Source: Colwellia psychrerythraea (GTDB lineage: Bacteria > Pseudomonadota > Gammaproteobacteria > Enterobacterales > Alteromonadaceae). Taken from it: DNA of 64,000 nucleotides. Below, piece by piece: positions 37,957-47,922 of this stretch (its first letter is position 1; every line of letters begins with the position of its first letter). The notes below the pieces were generated by a model. It was not told the origin of the DNA and made no database searches. It worked only from the letters and a program-made list of their open reading frames with translations. The position numbers and the translations under genes are program-made. The stretch is taken from the NCBI RefSeq assembly GCF_000764185.1, contig NZ_JQEC01000054.1, forward strand, positions 1-64,000. Direction: 5' to 3'.

Positions 37957-40065
37957 CTACCATTGATAGTTCATACCAATGTATGCTGTTCTAGGTGCGC
38001 CAGGCGACCAAGAATTTCTGCCGTAACGGTATTCACCTTCTTGGGCATAAACCTTGTCTGTTAAGTTGAGAATACGTGCATGAAACGACACTTGTTGATT
38101 AAATTGATAACGTGCTTTAACGTTCACAACATTATAACCATTATAAGTGCGCTCTAAACCGGTTTCAGGGTCGACACTGTTGGCATCATCCATCCAGTAT
38201 TCACCAATTGATTGAAGCTCTATTTGGCTTGAAAATCCTTCAAGATAGGTCGGTAAGTAGCGTAGACGAACATTGGCAATATAGTCAGGTGCCATACGCA
38301 TTTCATTACCTGAGTATTCTTCATGTTTATCGAATTCGTGTTTACTTTTACTGTAAGCAACACTGAGGTTTATCTCTTCATTAATAAGCCATAAAGTAGA
38401 GAGCTCTATACCTTTATGAAGCACTCTAGAAGCATTGGTTAAATAGCGTTGTCCTTGTTCATTGTAGGCATGCACTATACCGTCATCAACATCCATAAAA
38501 TACAATGCAGCATCAAAAGTTATTTTTTCAAAATTGCCTTTATAGCCAACTTCATAAGTATCTGATGTTTCTGGATCAACAGGTTTTGCAACATTACTGT
38601 CTTTAGTCGTTAAGTGATACAGACTACCTGCGGTTGGTAACCTAAAGCTATTGGCATACCTAAAGTACGTACTGGTATTTTCAGATAAGTGATAATTTAT
38701 ACTCGCTTTAGGGCTGAGGTGCGAAAAATCATCTTCTCGATCAGCTACGCTAATTTTACCGTGGCCGATATCACCATATATACCTAAGTGGTTGGTAAAT
38801 TCATATTGTGCATAGTCATAACGAAAACCAACAGTTAAGTCGATATTTTCGCTAAGTGGCCGTTTATGTTGAAGGTAAGGTGAAACACTCGTGTAACTAG
38901 TCGTGTCATCATAGAACTTTTCCCCTGCAATATAGGTATCTGCGCCCCAGCCCGTCGTAGTGAAGTCTAATGGTTGATAAGAGAGTTGGTCACCTTCGGT
39001 ATATTCAAAATCAATACCCACCGTCGTTTCATGATCTTCTGCGTGAACAAAATTGCTCATTGCTAATAGACCTAGCGTGTTGACGGTTGACTGTACTCTA
39101 GGCATGTTTTTATTCCATGTCGCGGTATAGTCATTAGTACGATGGCGAAAGTACGGAATAAGTGAATAGTAGCTATCGGTATTTATTTGATCCCACTGGC
39201 TAGAAAGACGAAAGTACTGTGTTTTACGCAGTGGATCACTAGCTAAAACCTCATCTGATAAGCCTGAGTTAGTCCTATCATTTTCAATCTGCTCATCATT
39301 TAAACTCGCGGCCATTTCTTGTTCAAGATCTGAAGCAACAAAAGCAGTAACTAACCGCTCATTAGCTGAGATTTCATATTCATGCCGTAAATTTATCTCT
39401 GCTCGCTGTGAGCCAGTATGATCTCGCCAGCCATCATTGGTGACATAAGATGCTGATGTCCTAAGCCCTTGCTTAGCAGATAATTTATTGCTATGACTAA
39501 TTTGTACCTTACCGTATTGCTCCGCACCAAACATAACTTCCATAGCGGTTTCTGTTTGTTTTGCCACTGGCTCTGTCAATATGTTTACTGTTGCTGCAAC
39601 AGCGCCTGAGCCGTATAGCGCAGTACCTGCGCCTTTTAAGACCTCCATTCTACCAACATTAGAGTTAAAACTAGACCACCATAACGCATTGTGGTTGAAA
39701 AAAGCTGCCGACTGCAGTGGCACATTATCTTGAAGGAATAAATAGTAACCACTGGTATTCATCGGCATTCTTATTGAGGTCTTGTGCCCCTGTCCACCTG
39801 AAAGTTGATCGATTAACACCCCTGAAATACTGTTTAATGATTCAGCAACATGTTGCCCATTATCCATTTGTAGCTCTTCTTTACTAACGCCATGAACTGA
39901 CATGGCTAAGTCAGTATCAAGGGCTTCTTTACGTGTTGCCGTTATAGTCATCCGTTCAACATCACTTTTTGCAGAGCCATCAGGTAATGTTTCACTTGCT
40001 AAGGAGTAACAAGAATTAGCGATAATAAGCGTAAACAAAGTTAGTGGAAAAATTTTAAGCTTCAT
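37957..40065 (-). CDS. TonB-dependent outer-membrane receptor A
   Basis: A 702-residue receptor with a signal peptide, a plug domain (ERMTITATRKEALDT as TonB-box region, then LNSISGVLIDQLSGGQGHKTSIRM, VPLQSAAFFNH, VEVLKGAGTALYGSGAVAATVNI-like block) and a 22-strand barrel. The barrel contains FRYANSFRLPTAG and ends NLTDKVYAQEGEYRYGRNSWSPGAPRT with a C-terminal aromatic (YQW). The substrate is not evident; the neighbours suggest a metal or metallophore. A 19-bp imperfect palindrome, related to the one ahead of receptor B, lies 64-82 bp upstream of the start. Confidence 0.9.
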   Translation of the reverse strand: MKLKIFPLTLFTLIIANSCYSLASETLPDGSAKSDVERMTITATRKEALDTDLAMSVHGVSKEELQMDNGQHVAESLNSISGVLIDQLSGGQGHKTSIRMPMNTSGYYLFLQDNVPLQSAAFFNHNALWWSSFNSNVGRMEVLKGAGTALYGSGAVAATVNILTEPVAKQTETAMEVMFGAEQYGKVQISHSNKLSAKQGLRTSASYVTNDGWRDHTGSQRAEINLRHEYEISANERLVTAFVASDLEQEMAASLNDEQIENDRTNSGLSDEVLASDPLRKTQYFRLSSQWDQINTDSYYSLIPYFRHRTNDYTATWNKNMPRVQSTVNTLGLLAMSNFVHAEDHETTVGIDFEYTEGDQLSYQPLDFTTTGWGADTYIAGEKFYDDTTSYTSVSPYLQHKRPLSENIDLTVGFRYDYAQYEFTNHLGIYGDIGHGKISVADREDDFSHLSPKASINYHLSENTSTYFRYANSFRLPTAGSLYHLTTKDSNVAKPVDPETSDTYEVGYKGNFEKITFDAALYFMDVDDGIVHAYNEQGQRYLTNASRVLHKGIELSTLWLINEEINLSVAYSKSKHEFDKHEEYSGNEMRMAPDYIANVRLRYLPTYLEGFSSQIELQSIGEYWMDDANSVDPETGLERTYNGYNVVNVKARYQFNQQVSFHARILNLTDKVYAQEGEYRYGRNSWSPGAPRTAYIGMNYQW

Positions 40066-40128
40066 AGATAAAATGTTATTTTGTGTTATTAGATAATTAT
40101 TATGTTAACAGCTTAAATTCGATTTCAG

Positions 40129-40147
40129 GTGTGTCATATTGTCGCAC
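40129..40147 (-). promoter_or_regulatory. Putative operator upstream of TonB receptor A
   Basis: GTGTGTCA-TAT-TGTCGCAC: an imperfect 8-3-8 inverted repeat, with 6 of 8 arm positions symmetric. Its right arm is identical to the right arm of the perfect palindrome at 42727-42745 ahead of receptor B, which implies a common regulator. Confidence 0.6.
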
Positions 40148-40391
40148 AAACGTAAATAACAATGACATAATACTTATTTAAATCAAAATATTGAGTGGGA
40201 TGTTAAAAAAGATAAAAATAAGAATAGTCAATTAAAACAAGCGCTATTACACTGGCGGTTATTGGCTTTTATTGATAGGTATTTGAAGAGTGTATTCCGC
40301 CATTAATGATTCTGAGTAGGAAATACATTGCCGACGAAACACACGTGGACAGATAAGAAGCAGTGTCTGTTAACACCACTTTTAAGAAGGG

Positions 40392-42638
40392 TTAAAAAGA
40401 ATAAGTTGCTTCAATCCATGCGCTTATCCCTTCGCTAGGTAAGCGAGTCATTACTGGCGTACCAACGTCTTTGACACGATTATAGCCGCCGAGATGGTTT
40501 TGGTACTCTCGATTAAATAAATTATCGACACCGCCACGAATGGTAAAGCCTGTAGTAACAAAATACTCAACATCAACATTGACTAAACCGTAACCTGCAG
40601 TAGCTTGTTCAGTATTAGTTAATGAAACATCATCTTGTGCAGCTACCGCAGCTAGGGTTAAATTAGTAATGATATTCTCATCATGGTAACTAAAACTTAC
40701 TTGGCCATTGAGTGGCGCTATACGGTATAAGTTATCATCACTATCACGGCGTTCACCTTTAACATAACTAGCAATACCTGATAATTGAAAGTTGTCGCTT
40801 ATATTGTAATACCAGTTAACGTCAGCACCATATAACTTAGCATCAACATTACTAAATTTAAGCGGATTTTCATCGCCTGACATCATAGACGCCATCATTT
40901 TAGCTGAAGAGTATTCCTCTTCCAGTGGCGTACCTTGGATATAATTATCAATATTTTGATAAAAGATATGCGGTGCAATCACGAAGTCGCTACTTTGCCA
41001 TGTTAATCCCAGATCACCTTGATAGGCTGTTTCAGACTTAAGGTTAATATCGCCAATATAAGTATGGCCATCAGCTAAACCACCTGTTGACTCCATTGGG
41101 GTCCATAAATAACGCTCTTGATATGAAGGTGCACGGCTTTTCACGCCAGCGCCAATATAAAGCGATAACCCTTCACTCAACTGAGTTTGTGTACTTAAGG
41201 CTATATCTACATTGGTATCAGAAATTTGTCGGTCAGCGTTATTAAAGTCATTCTCCAAATCACTGGCTAACTCTCCCATGCTTGCCATTGGCATGCTGCT
41301 TCCCATATCATTCATACTGCCCATGGTAGAATCCATAGCTGAGTTCATATTTTCCATATTATGAGCCATACCACTCATTGGCATGTTTGCCATAGAGGTA
41401 TTTACTTCATCAGCATTCGATATCGCATGTTTAAGTCTGACACCAAATTGCACATCAGTTTGTCCATATTGATTTTGCCACTCAGTAAAGATACCAAAAC
41501 GATCATCTTGGACATTATTGAAGTTAACCACCTCAAACATGTTATCACTAGGATTGGTAATAACTGAGTCATGGCTAGCAAGGTAGCCGTCAATACCAAA
41601 CGCTATTTCACCTAAAGAGAAGTCCCCAAAGCTCAATTCTCGACTTAAAATAAATTTGAAATCAGTGGTATCTGCAAGAGCAGTATTACGACGCTGTTTC
41701 ATCGGCTCATGGACACGCATTTCAAAATTAGTCATTCCATGATCTGCATCTAAATAACCTAATGACCATTCACCTTGCCACTGCGCCAATTGGAAATTTC
41801 CATCTATATTAATACGCTGACTTTCGATATATTCAATATCCATTGGTAGCGCTGGCGTGCCTGAATCTGTGGTTTTAGTATAATGATAACTTAAACCAAC
41901 GGTATTACTTTCAACAGAGTACCTGACATCAAAACCCGCTTGAGTTTTATCAAACTCTGTGGGAGATATCACTGTACCATCACCACTCTCCATGTCATCA
42001 CCCGCCTGAGTATTACCATAAAGCAGTACAGCAACATCACCTTTAGCTATGTTAGTAACACCTGAAAATGTGCTGGCACTATTATTACTGCGATAACCCG
42101 CTTGTAAATCACCGCTTACTTGCGTTGCTTTAGAATTCATAACCTCTGCTTTGCGCATTTTAATATCAATAGCGCCACCTAAAGTATTCATACCTGCCGA
42201 TACGGGCGCAATACCTCGATAAACAGTCATAGAGTCAACAATGAGTGGCGTTGAATAACTTAAGGGTGTATCCATTGCATTAGGACCCGCACCAACAATA
42301 GGGTGACCATCAAGTGAGGTAGCAACACGGTCGCCAAATAAACCGCGATATTGAGCTATGCCGGTAATGGGTCCATTACTATTAATATTCGCGCCAGGTA
42401 CTGATGCTAACCAGTTGGCCAAGTCAGCTTCGGTGGTTTTTCCTTGCGCATAACTTTGATTATCATTTAACATATTATGACGCTGGTTTGAGATGGTAAT
42501 TATTTCAATATCTTTATTGTTTTGATAATCCTTAACAGCACCTTGGATATCATCGGCTAATGTAGGAAAGGCCAAGACACTACTACCCAATACAACTAGG
42601 TTAACAGCGACAGCAAGAGGTTTAAGCGTAAAATTCAT
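40392..42638 (-). CDS. TonB-dependent receptor B with a Met-rich loop (copper-receptor-like)
   Basis: A 748-residue outer-membrane receptor: signal peptide, plug (IEIITISNQRHNM, WLASVPGANINSNGPITGI, QYRGLFGDRVATSLDGHPI, MDTPLSYSTPL) and barrel ending in a C-terminal Phe (EATYSF). Residues of about 412-455 form a loop very rich in Met (MPMSGMAHNMENMNSAMD and on), with more Met near 560-590 (MMASMMSGDEN). Such loops bind copper, and the plug sequence resembles OprC/NosA-type copper receptors. Transport of copper is therefore likely but unproved. It is separated from receptor A by 326 bp and preceded by a perfect palindrome. Confidence 0.87.
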   Translation of the reverse strand: MNFTLKPLAVAVNLVVLGSSVLAFPTLADDIQGAVKDYQNNKDIEIITISNQRHNMLNDNQSYAQGKTTEADLANWLASVPGANINSNGPITGIAQYRGLFGDRVATSLDGHPIVGAGPNAMDTPLSYSTPLIVDSMTVYRGIAPVSAGMNTLGGAIDIKMRKAEVMNSKATQVSGDLQAGYRSNNSASTFSGVTNIAKGDVAVLLYGNTQAGDDMESGDGTVISPTEFDKTQAGFDVRYSVESNTVGLSYHYTKTTDSGTPALPMDIEYIESQRINIDGNFQLAQWQGEWSLGYLDADHGMTNFEMRVHEPMKQRRNTALADTTDFKFILSRELSFGDFSLGEIAFGIDGYLASHDSVITNPSDNMFEVVNFNNVQDDRFGIFTEWQNQYGQTDVQFGVRLKHAISNADEVNTSMANMPMSGMAHNMENMNSAMDSTMGSMNDMGSSMPMASMGELASDLENDFNNADRQISDTNVDIALSTQTQLSEGLSLYIGAGVKSRAPSYQERYLWTPMESTGGLADGHTYIGDINLKSETAYQGDLGLTWQSSDFVIAPHIFYQNIDNYIQGTPLEEEYSSAKMMASMMSGDENPLKFSNVDAKLYGADVNWYYNISDNFQLSGIASYVKGERRDSDDNLYRIAPLNGQVSFSYHDENIITNLTLAAVAAQDDVSLTNTEQATAGYGLVNVDVEYFVTTGFTIRGGVDNLFNREYQNHLGGYNRVKDVGTPVMTRLPSEGISAWIEATYSF

Positions 42639-42726
42639 GGGTTATTCACTTACATAATATCTAATAGGTTTGGTATACCGCTATTTTGTAAGTTATTGCC
42701 TTTAAAAACAAAGGGAAATGAATAAT

Positions 42727-42745
42727 GTGCGACAAAGTGTCGCAC
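42727..42745 (-). promoter_or_regulatory. Putative operator upstream of TonB receptor B
   Basis: A perfect 8-3-8 palindrome, GTGCGACA-AAG-TGTCGCAC, 89-107 bp upstream of the receptor B start. There is no T run, so it is not a terminator for either strand. It shares its architecture and one full arm with the site at 40129. Confidence 0.7.
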
Positions 42746-42799
42746 CTTAAAACTCGCTTATTTGCGCTAGGTCAAGTTAGCGAAGTTTAGCCAGGACTT

Positions 42800-43183
42800 T
42801 TATTTAATAATATCTGCTTGTTTAAGGTGATTCCTAGCGATGGCAATACGAGAGGCTTTCATTTTTGCATAAGAGTCGCGGGTAAAGTTAAAAGTCAAAT
42901 AGTGCACACACTCAACATTTTCAACAAAGCCGATATACCAACCTAACATTGATTTATCTTTTGTATCTGCCCTGTTGGCCTACCAGCTCCCGCTTGAGCA
43001 TAGAGCTTATAATCATCGGTACTCTCAACCAACATTACTCTTTTAGTACAGCAATGTTTTGTGGCTTAGCTTAACAAGATTACAGTCATTGCTTCCCTCA
43101 AGGCAAGGTTCATTGCTGGTGAAGACTTGCTGAGTAAAGCTACTCAGTGCTAGTGCACTAACAATACGGATAATTTTTTTCAC
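42800..43183 (-). pseudogene. Internally deleted class D (OXA-type) beta-lactamase
   Basis: The 5' end, from a GTG at 43183, reads VKKIIRIVSALALSSFTQQV as a signal peptide and then NEPCLEGSNDC. The 3' end reads TDDYKLYAQAGAG, with QAG where an active enzyme has KTG, then a frame change. MLGWYIGFVENVECVHYLTF and RIAIARNHLKQADIIK follow, the characteristic end of class D enzymes (the WFVGWVE-like strand). The central part with the S-x-x-K, S-x-V and Y-G-N motifs is deleted, so it is inactive. About 380 of roughly 800 bp remain. Confidence 0.8.
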
Positions 43184-43400
43184 ACAAAACCCTTTATTAA
43201 ATAATTGAAAAAATACTTATACCCAAACACTTTAAAGTTTATAAATTCCGTAGTGCATATCGATATAGAAGAAAAATCATACGCGACTTGCTTGAGCGAA
43301 ACATTGATATAAACCACCCTGCATAATTTATGTCATTGTTAGAGTGACAAATAAAAATTTAATGTCACAATGGTTTAATAGGTTATTAACAGGAAGATGA

Positions 43401-44672
43401 ATGAAAGCTTTTTTTACTTTAGTTTTTATACTATTTAGTTCGACTACTTTTGCTACAGAGCAAGCTGAGGAAATATTTGCCCAATTAACCCCATCCCTTT
43501 ACCAAATAAAATTAATTGATAAAGCCAGTGGCGAAAAGTCATCTATTGGCTCTGGTTTTCAGATCAGTGCAGACGGCATTATTGCAACTAACTATCATGT
43601 GATATCTAGCTATGCCCGTCACCCTGAAAAATATCGTATTGAGTATTTAGATCACCAAGGCAACATGGCTGAAGTAGACTTAGTTAGTGTTGATGTCATC
43701 AATGATTTAGCGTTAGTAAAACGTCAAGTTAACAATGAAATGCCCTATTTCAAACTTTCCGATAAAAAACCAATCAAGGGAGAAAAGCTGTTTGCCTTAG
43801 GCAACCCTCATGATTTAGGTATGATCGTGGTACCTGGCACTTATAACGGTTTAAAAAAAGAATCTTTCAACGAACGTATCCATTTCACTGGTTCAATTAA
43901 TTCTGGTATGAGTGGCGGGCCGGTTGTCAACAAATTGGAAAAGGTAGTGGGTATTAATGTCGCCACCTCAGGTAACCAAATTGGCTTCTTAGTGCCTCAC
44001 GATAAGTTAGTAACACTATTTAATGACTACAATAAAAAAGCCCCCACAGATATTAAACAACAAATGTCAGCACAATTAATGGCAAACCAAGACAAGCTGA
44101 TGTCGGCACTTATCAACAGTAATTGGCAAAGTAAAGAACTTGCCTCAAAGGCACTATTTCCACTTATAGATGTGCCTTTTATTCGCTGCTGGGGAGATTC
44201 TAATGCAGATAAAAAAGACGCACTTATCTTAGCCGCTATTGCCAGTTGCTCTTTAGATGAGAATACCTACCTCTCATCTCACTTCTTTACTGGCAGCGTC
44301 GAAATTGAGTTTCGCTATATGCAGGCAAAAAACCTAAGTGATAATAAATTTTATCACTTATATCAACGACAAATTGCTCGAGCTAGTGCTGGTAACAGAG
44401 GTGGAAAGGATGATATTAGTGAATTCCAATGTCATGATGATTTAATTAAACCAGCAAGCACGGCTAATACCAGTAAAGAGATTAATAATAAGAGCATATT
44501 TTGTACGCGTGCTTATAAAGACTTCCCAGGGTTATTTGATGTGCTGTATTTAGGGGCAAGTATTGATAGAAACCAGCAGGCTTTAGTTAGTCACTTTACT
44601 ATTGCTGGAGTCAGTCAAGAGAATGCCATGGCATTTACGGCTAAATTTATGGAGGCTGTCTCATGGAAGTAA
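43401..44672 (+). CDS. Exported trypsin-like (S1/DegP-type) serine protease
   Basis: A 423-residue protein with a signal peptide (to about FATEQ). The trypsin-fold domain has a complete triad: His66 in ATNYHVIS, Asp102 in NDLALV and Ser171 in NSGMSGGPVV. GSGF before the His and VGINVATSGNQIGFLVP after the Ser are as in HtrA proteins. There is no PDZ domain. The C-terminal 220 residues are a separate, unrecognised region with several Cys (FIRCWGD, IASCSLD, EFQCHDD, IFCTRAY) that may form disulfides. Its last 10 bases overlap the FHA gene, so the two are translationally coupled. Confidence 0.86.
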   Translation: MKAFFTLVFILFSSTTFATEQAEEIFAQLTPSLYQIKLIDKASGEKSSIGSGFQISADGIIATNYHVISSYARHPEKYRIEYLDHQGNMAEVDLVSVDVINDLALVKRQVNNEMPYFKLSDKKPIKGEKLFALGNPHDLGMIVVPGTYNGLKKESFNERIHFTGSINSGMSGGPVVNKLEKVVGINVATSGNQIGFLVPHDKLVTLFNDYNKKAPTDIKQQMSAQLMANQDKLMSALINSNWQSKELASKALFPLIDVPFIRCWGDSNADKKDALILAAIASCSLDENTYLSSHFFTGSVEIEFRYMQAKNLSDNKFYHLYQRQIARASAGNRGGKDDISEFQCHDDLIKPASTANTSKEINNKSIFCTRAYKDFPGLFDVLYLGASIDRNQQALVSHFTIAGVSQENAMAFTAKFMEAVSWK

Positions 44673-45718
44673 TAAATAAAATTCCAAATATCCATACAGA
44701 AGCAGGTATTGTGGGACCTTCGACAGATAATGAACTACCTGAGCAGCAAGGTGAGATAATTATTGAAGAAATCACCCGTAATCATAAATTGTTGCATCGT
44801 CACCGACTGAATCAAGCGGAAGTATCTATTGGTCGAGATTATCACAATGATATTATTTTATCTGACCCTCATATTTGTCCACAGCATTTATCATTAAGCT
44901 TTTCGAATGGTCAATGGCAGCTAAATGATAAAAACTCGGTTAATGGTACTCGCTTAGAAAAAAATAACGCTGTGAGTCAAGATGCTAATCAACAAGCAAT
45001 TAATGATGGTGATGTTATTCTCATAGGGAAAAGCCAATTAAGAGTTATCTTCAAAACTCATTTGGTGGAAGATACCATTGCCTTCAGCCCTTTTGAGTCA
45101 CTCATTGATTTCATTCGCCACCCCGTAGCTGTATTTATAAGTATTGCGTTATTCATGCTAATTGCCGGCAACATTTCCTATTTAAACCAGCCAACTGAAC
45201 TTAATCTTAGTCAATTGTTGGTTAGCGCCTTTAGCATGAGTTTATTATTTTCGTTATGGCCAGCAGGAGTAGCATTAGTTTCTCATCTCACCAAACATGA
45301 TCCACGGATACTAGCTCAACTTGGCATAAGTTTTACTTTTTTCATTCTGCTTTGGCTCAGTGATTTCTTGGAGGAAATTATTTCCTTTAACTTCGCTAGT
45401 AATTCAATCTTAACAGTAACTGTTAGCCTACTCCCCATAGGGTTAGCCTTTAGTCTATTTTGGTTAAATAGCTATATTGGCTTTCATGTTAGTGCTAAGC
45501 GCCGCATGATTGTAGCCATATGCATTACTACCCTACTCTTTGGTGGTAGTTACTTAAATCAATACAGCAAAAGGCCTGACTTTAATCCACACCCGCAATA
45601 CAACTCTACCATAATGGCACCCAGTTACTTAATTGCCCCGAGCAACAACGTAGATGAGTTTTTAAAACAAAGTAATGCCTTATTTGAGCAGGCTAACAAT
45701 GCTGCCAAACAAGATTAA
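44663..45718 (+). CDS. FHA-domain integral membrane protein
   Basis: A 351-residue protein whose N-terminal part (about 40-130) is a forkhead-associated phosphothreonine-binding domain: ASIGRDYHNDIILSDPHICP-type core with GRDYHNDI, QHLSLSF and NSVNGTRLE. Five or so membrane segments follow between about 148 and 300, then a short periplasmic or cytosolic tail. Its ATG lies inside the end of the protease gene. FHA domains read Ser/Thr kinase signals, but no kinase gene is nearby. The pairing with a periplasmic protease suggests membrane signalling (inference). Confidence 0.85.
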   Translation: MEVINKIPNIHTEAGIVGPSTDNELPEQQGEIIIEEITRNHKLLHRHRLNQAEVSIGRDYHNDIILSDPHICPQHLSLSFSNGQWQLNDKNSVNGTRLEKNNAVSQDANQQAINDGDVILIGKSQLRVIFKTHLVEDTIAFSPFESLIDFIRHPVAVFISIALFMLIAGNISYLNQPTELNLSQLLVSAFSMSLLFSLWPAGVALVSHLTKHDPRILAQLGISFTFFILLWLSDFLEEIISFNFASNSILTVTVSLLPIGLAFSLFWLNSYIGFHVSAKRRMIVAICITTLLFGGSYLNQYSKRPDFNPHPQYNSTIMAPSYLIAPSNNVDEFLKQSNALFEQANNAAKQD

Positions 45719-45738
45719 TATAATCATTAAGTGAAAAC

Positions 45739-45776
45739 AAAAAAGGCTTATTTTCATATGAAAATAAGCCTTTTTT
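45739..45776. terminator. Bidirectional Rho-independent terminator
   Basis: A perfect 38-bp palindrome with a GC core (AAGGC/GCCTT), six A on the left and six T on the right. It lies between the convergent FHA gene and trpS and can end transcripts from both sides. Confidence 0.93.
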
Positions 45777-45860
45777 AGTTATGCCGAACTGCTAATTATG
45801 CTGCAGTACTAATATTAATGTTTATCAAACCTTACAATGCAAGATATTCATTTGCCTGGT

Positions 45861-46868
45861 TTATGGGCGTGGAATAAAGCCTACCGCTTCATATACTAAA
45901 GCCAATACTTTACTAGCCCGTGCTGAAGCTTTCTCTGCGCCTTTACGCATCACTTCTTCTAAGTACTCTTGGTCAGCTCTATACTCATGATACTTAGCTT
46001 GAATTGGCTCTAATAATTCCACAACAGCATTAGCAACATCGCCCTTTAAGTGACCATACATTTTATCTTCATAATCAGGCACTAAATCTGCAATGCTTTT
46101 GCCTGTTGCACAAGAAAGCAATGATAATAAATTAGAAACGCCCGGCTTTTCTTCGGTATTAAAATATATATTTGCTTGCTCGTCAGAATCAGTTACTGCA
46201 CGTTTAATTTTCTTAGCTATTTTTTTAGGATCTTCCAATAAACCAATAAAATTACCTGGATTAGTATCAGACTTAGACATTTTTTTAGTCGGTTCAAGTA
46301 AGCTCATTACACGTGCACCATGCTCTGGAATAAAAGGCTCTGGTACAGTGAAAATATCGCCATAAAGGTTATTAAAACGCGTGGCAATATCTCGTGCCAA
46401 TTCTAGATGTTGTTTTTGATCATCGCCTACAGGCACCCGATTAGCACCATAAAGTAATATATCTGCAGCCATTAATACCGGGTAAGTAAATAAACCTGCA
46501 TTCATATTTGCTTCAGCTTTTTGTGACTTATCTTTGTATTGAGTCATGCGGTTTAATTCGCCCATTTGAGTGTAGCAATTTAACACCCAACTCAATTGAG
46601 CATGCTCAGGTACGTGTGACTGAATGAAAATAGTACTTTTTTCAGGGTCAACACCACAAGCTAGATACAAAGCCAAGCCATCTAAAGTAGCTTTACGTAA
46701 ATCTTCGGCTTTAGGGCGAACGGTGATAGCATGTTGGTCAACCAGCATGTAATAACACTCGTGAGTTGACTGCATATTAACCCATTGTTTTAATGCGCCT
46801 AGATAATTACCAATAGTTAACTCGCCTGACGGCTGACAGCCACTTAATACAATAGGTTTACTTGTCAT
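45861..46868 (-). CDS. trpS: Tryptophanyl-tRNA synthetase
   Basis: Class Ic synthetase charging tRNA-Trp, 335 residues as in E. coli. The HIGH-like motif reads [18 protein letters not shown], the KMSKS motif reads [19 protein letters not shown] and [14 protein letters not shown] are present. It lies downstream of rpe, as in the conserved dam-rpe-gph-trpS order, but gph (phosphoglycolate phosphatase) is missing between them. Confidence 0.98.
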   Translation of the reverse strand: MTSKPIVLSGCQPSGELTIGNYLGALKQWVNMQSTHECYYMLVDQHAITVRPKAEDLRKATLDGLALYLACGVDPEKSTIFIQSHVPEHAQLSWVLNCYTQMGELNRMTQYKDKSQKAEANMNAGLFTYPVLMAADILLYGANRVPVGDDQKQHLELARDIATRFNNLYGDIFTVPEPFIPEHGARVMSLLEPTKKMSKSDTNPGNFIGLLEDPKKIAKKIKRAVTDSDEQANIYFNTEEKPGVSNLLSLLSCATGKSIADLVPDYEDKMYGHLKGDVANAVVELLEPIQAKYHEYRADQEYLEEVMRKGAEKASARASKVLALVYEAVGFIPRP

Positions 46869-46953
46869 TTTTTTACCCTTTAAAGTCTGAATACTTAACT
46901 TGTTTTTGCTTATACCAAACGCATTATTATATTAACCTGCTTGGTACGAGTTT

Positions 46954-47628
46954 TTATTGAGAAGCTTTGGCTAATTCAGTGCGCATTTCATCAATTGCCA
47001 CTTTATAGTCACTTTGAGAGAATATTGCTGAGCCAGCAACAAACATATCAGCGCCTGCCTCGGCAATTTCTGCAATATTATTGGCTTTAACACCACCGTC
47101 AACTTGTAAACGAATGTCATAACCACTTTGCTTAATTTTTTCTTTTACTAAACGTAATTTATCTAATGTAGTAGGAATGAAAGATTGGCCACCAAAACCA
47201 GGGTTAACTGACATTAATAAAATGACATCAAGCTTATCCATAACAAAATCTAAGCAATGCAGAGGTGTGGCTGGATTTAGTACTAGGCCTGCTTTACAAC
47301 CACTGTCTTTAATTAACTGCAAACTTCTATCAATATGGTCACTCGCTTCTGGGTGGAAAGTGATTATATCCGCACCCGCTTTTGCAAAGCCAGGAATGAG
47401 CGTATCAACATTTTTAACCATTAAATGCACATCAATTGGCGCGGTAATGCCGTAATCACGCAATGACTTACATATCATTGGGCCAAACGTTAAATTTGGT
47501 ACAAAGTGATTATCCATCACGTCAAAATGAACAACGTCTGCACCGGCTGCTAAGACTTTAGCAACATCATCACCTAAACGAGCAAAGTCGGCAGATAAAA
47601 TAGAGGGTGCAATTAAAAATGGTGACAT
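46954..47628 (-). CDS. rpe: Ribulose-phosphate 3-epimerase
   Basis: Interconverts ribulose 5-phosphate and xylulose 5-phosphate in the pentose phosphate pathway. The 224-residue TIM barrel shows [57 protein letters not shown] and LQVDGGV. Metal ligands His, Asp, His and Asp lie in the expected motifs. It is upstream of trpS with an 85-bp gap. Confidence 0.98.
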   Translation of the reverse strand: MSPFLIAPSILSADFARLGDDVAKVLAAGADVVHFDVMDNHFVPNLTFGPMICKSLRDYGITAPIDVHLMVKNVDTLIPGFAKAGADIITFHPEASDHIDRSLQLIKDSGCKAGLVLNPATPLHCLDFVMDKLDVILLMSVNPGFGGQSFIPTTLDKLRLVKEKIKQSGYDIRLQVDGGVKANNIAEIAEAGADMFVAGSAIFSQSDYKVAIDEMRTELAKASQ

Positions 47629-47922
47629 AAGTGGGTTATCCTAAAAAAATATGCCGCTATTATACCCATGCTAGTTAAAAATGCGAGTTCCGGACTGTTG
47701 CACTTTTTTTGCGCATGTAACTTTATAATGCACCCTTTATGCTCATATGATGCCATAAACCTGTTTTAATTAATTGGGATAAAAGTAAAAAAGTAATGCA
47801 ACGAGCTGATTCTATTAGTAAATTATAAAATTTAAAATCATCTATGAAATTTTATATAAAGGCACTAAGCTTGCAACTTCATTAGTAGATATTCATTTTA
47901 ACAAACTATAACGAGATTTTTT

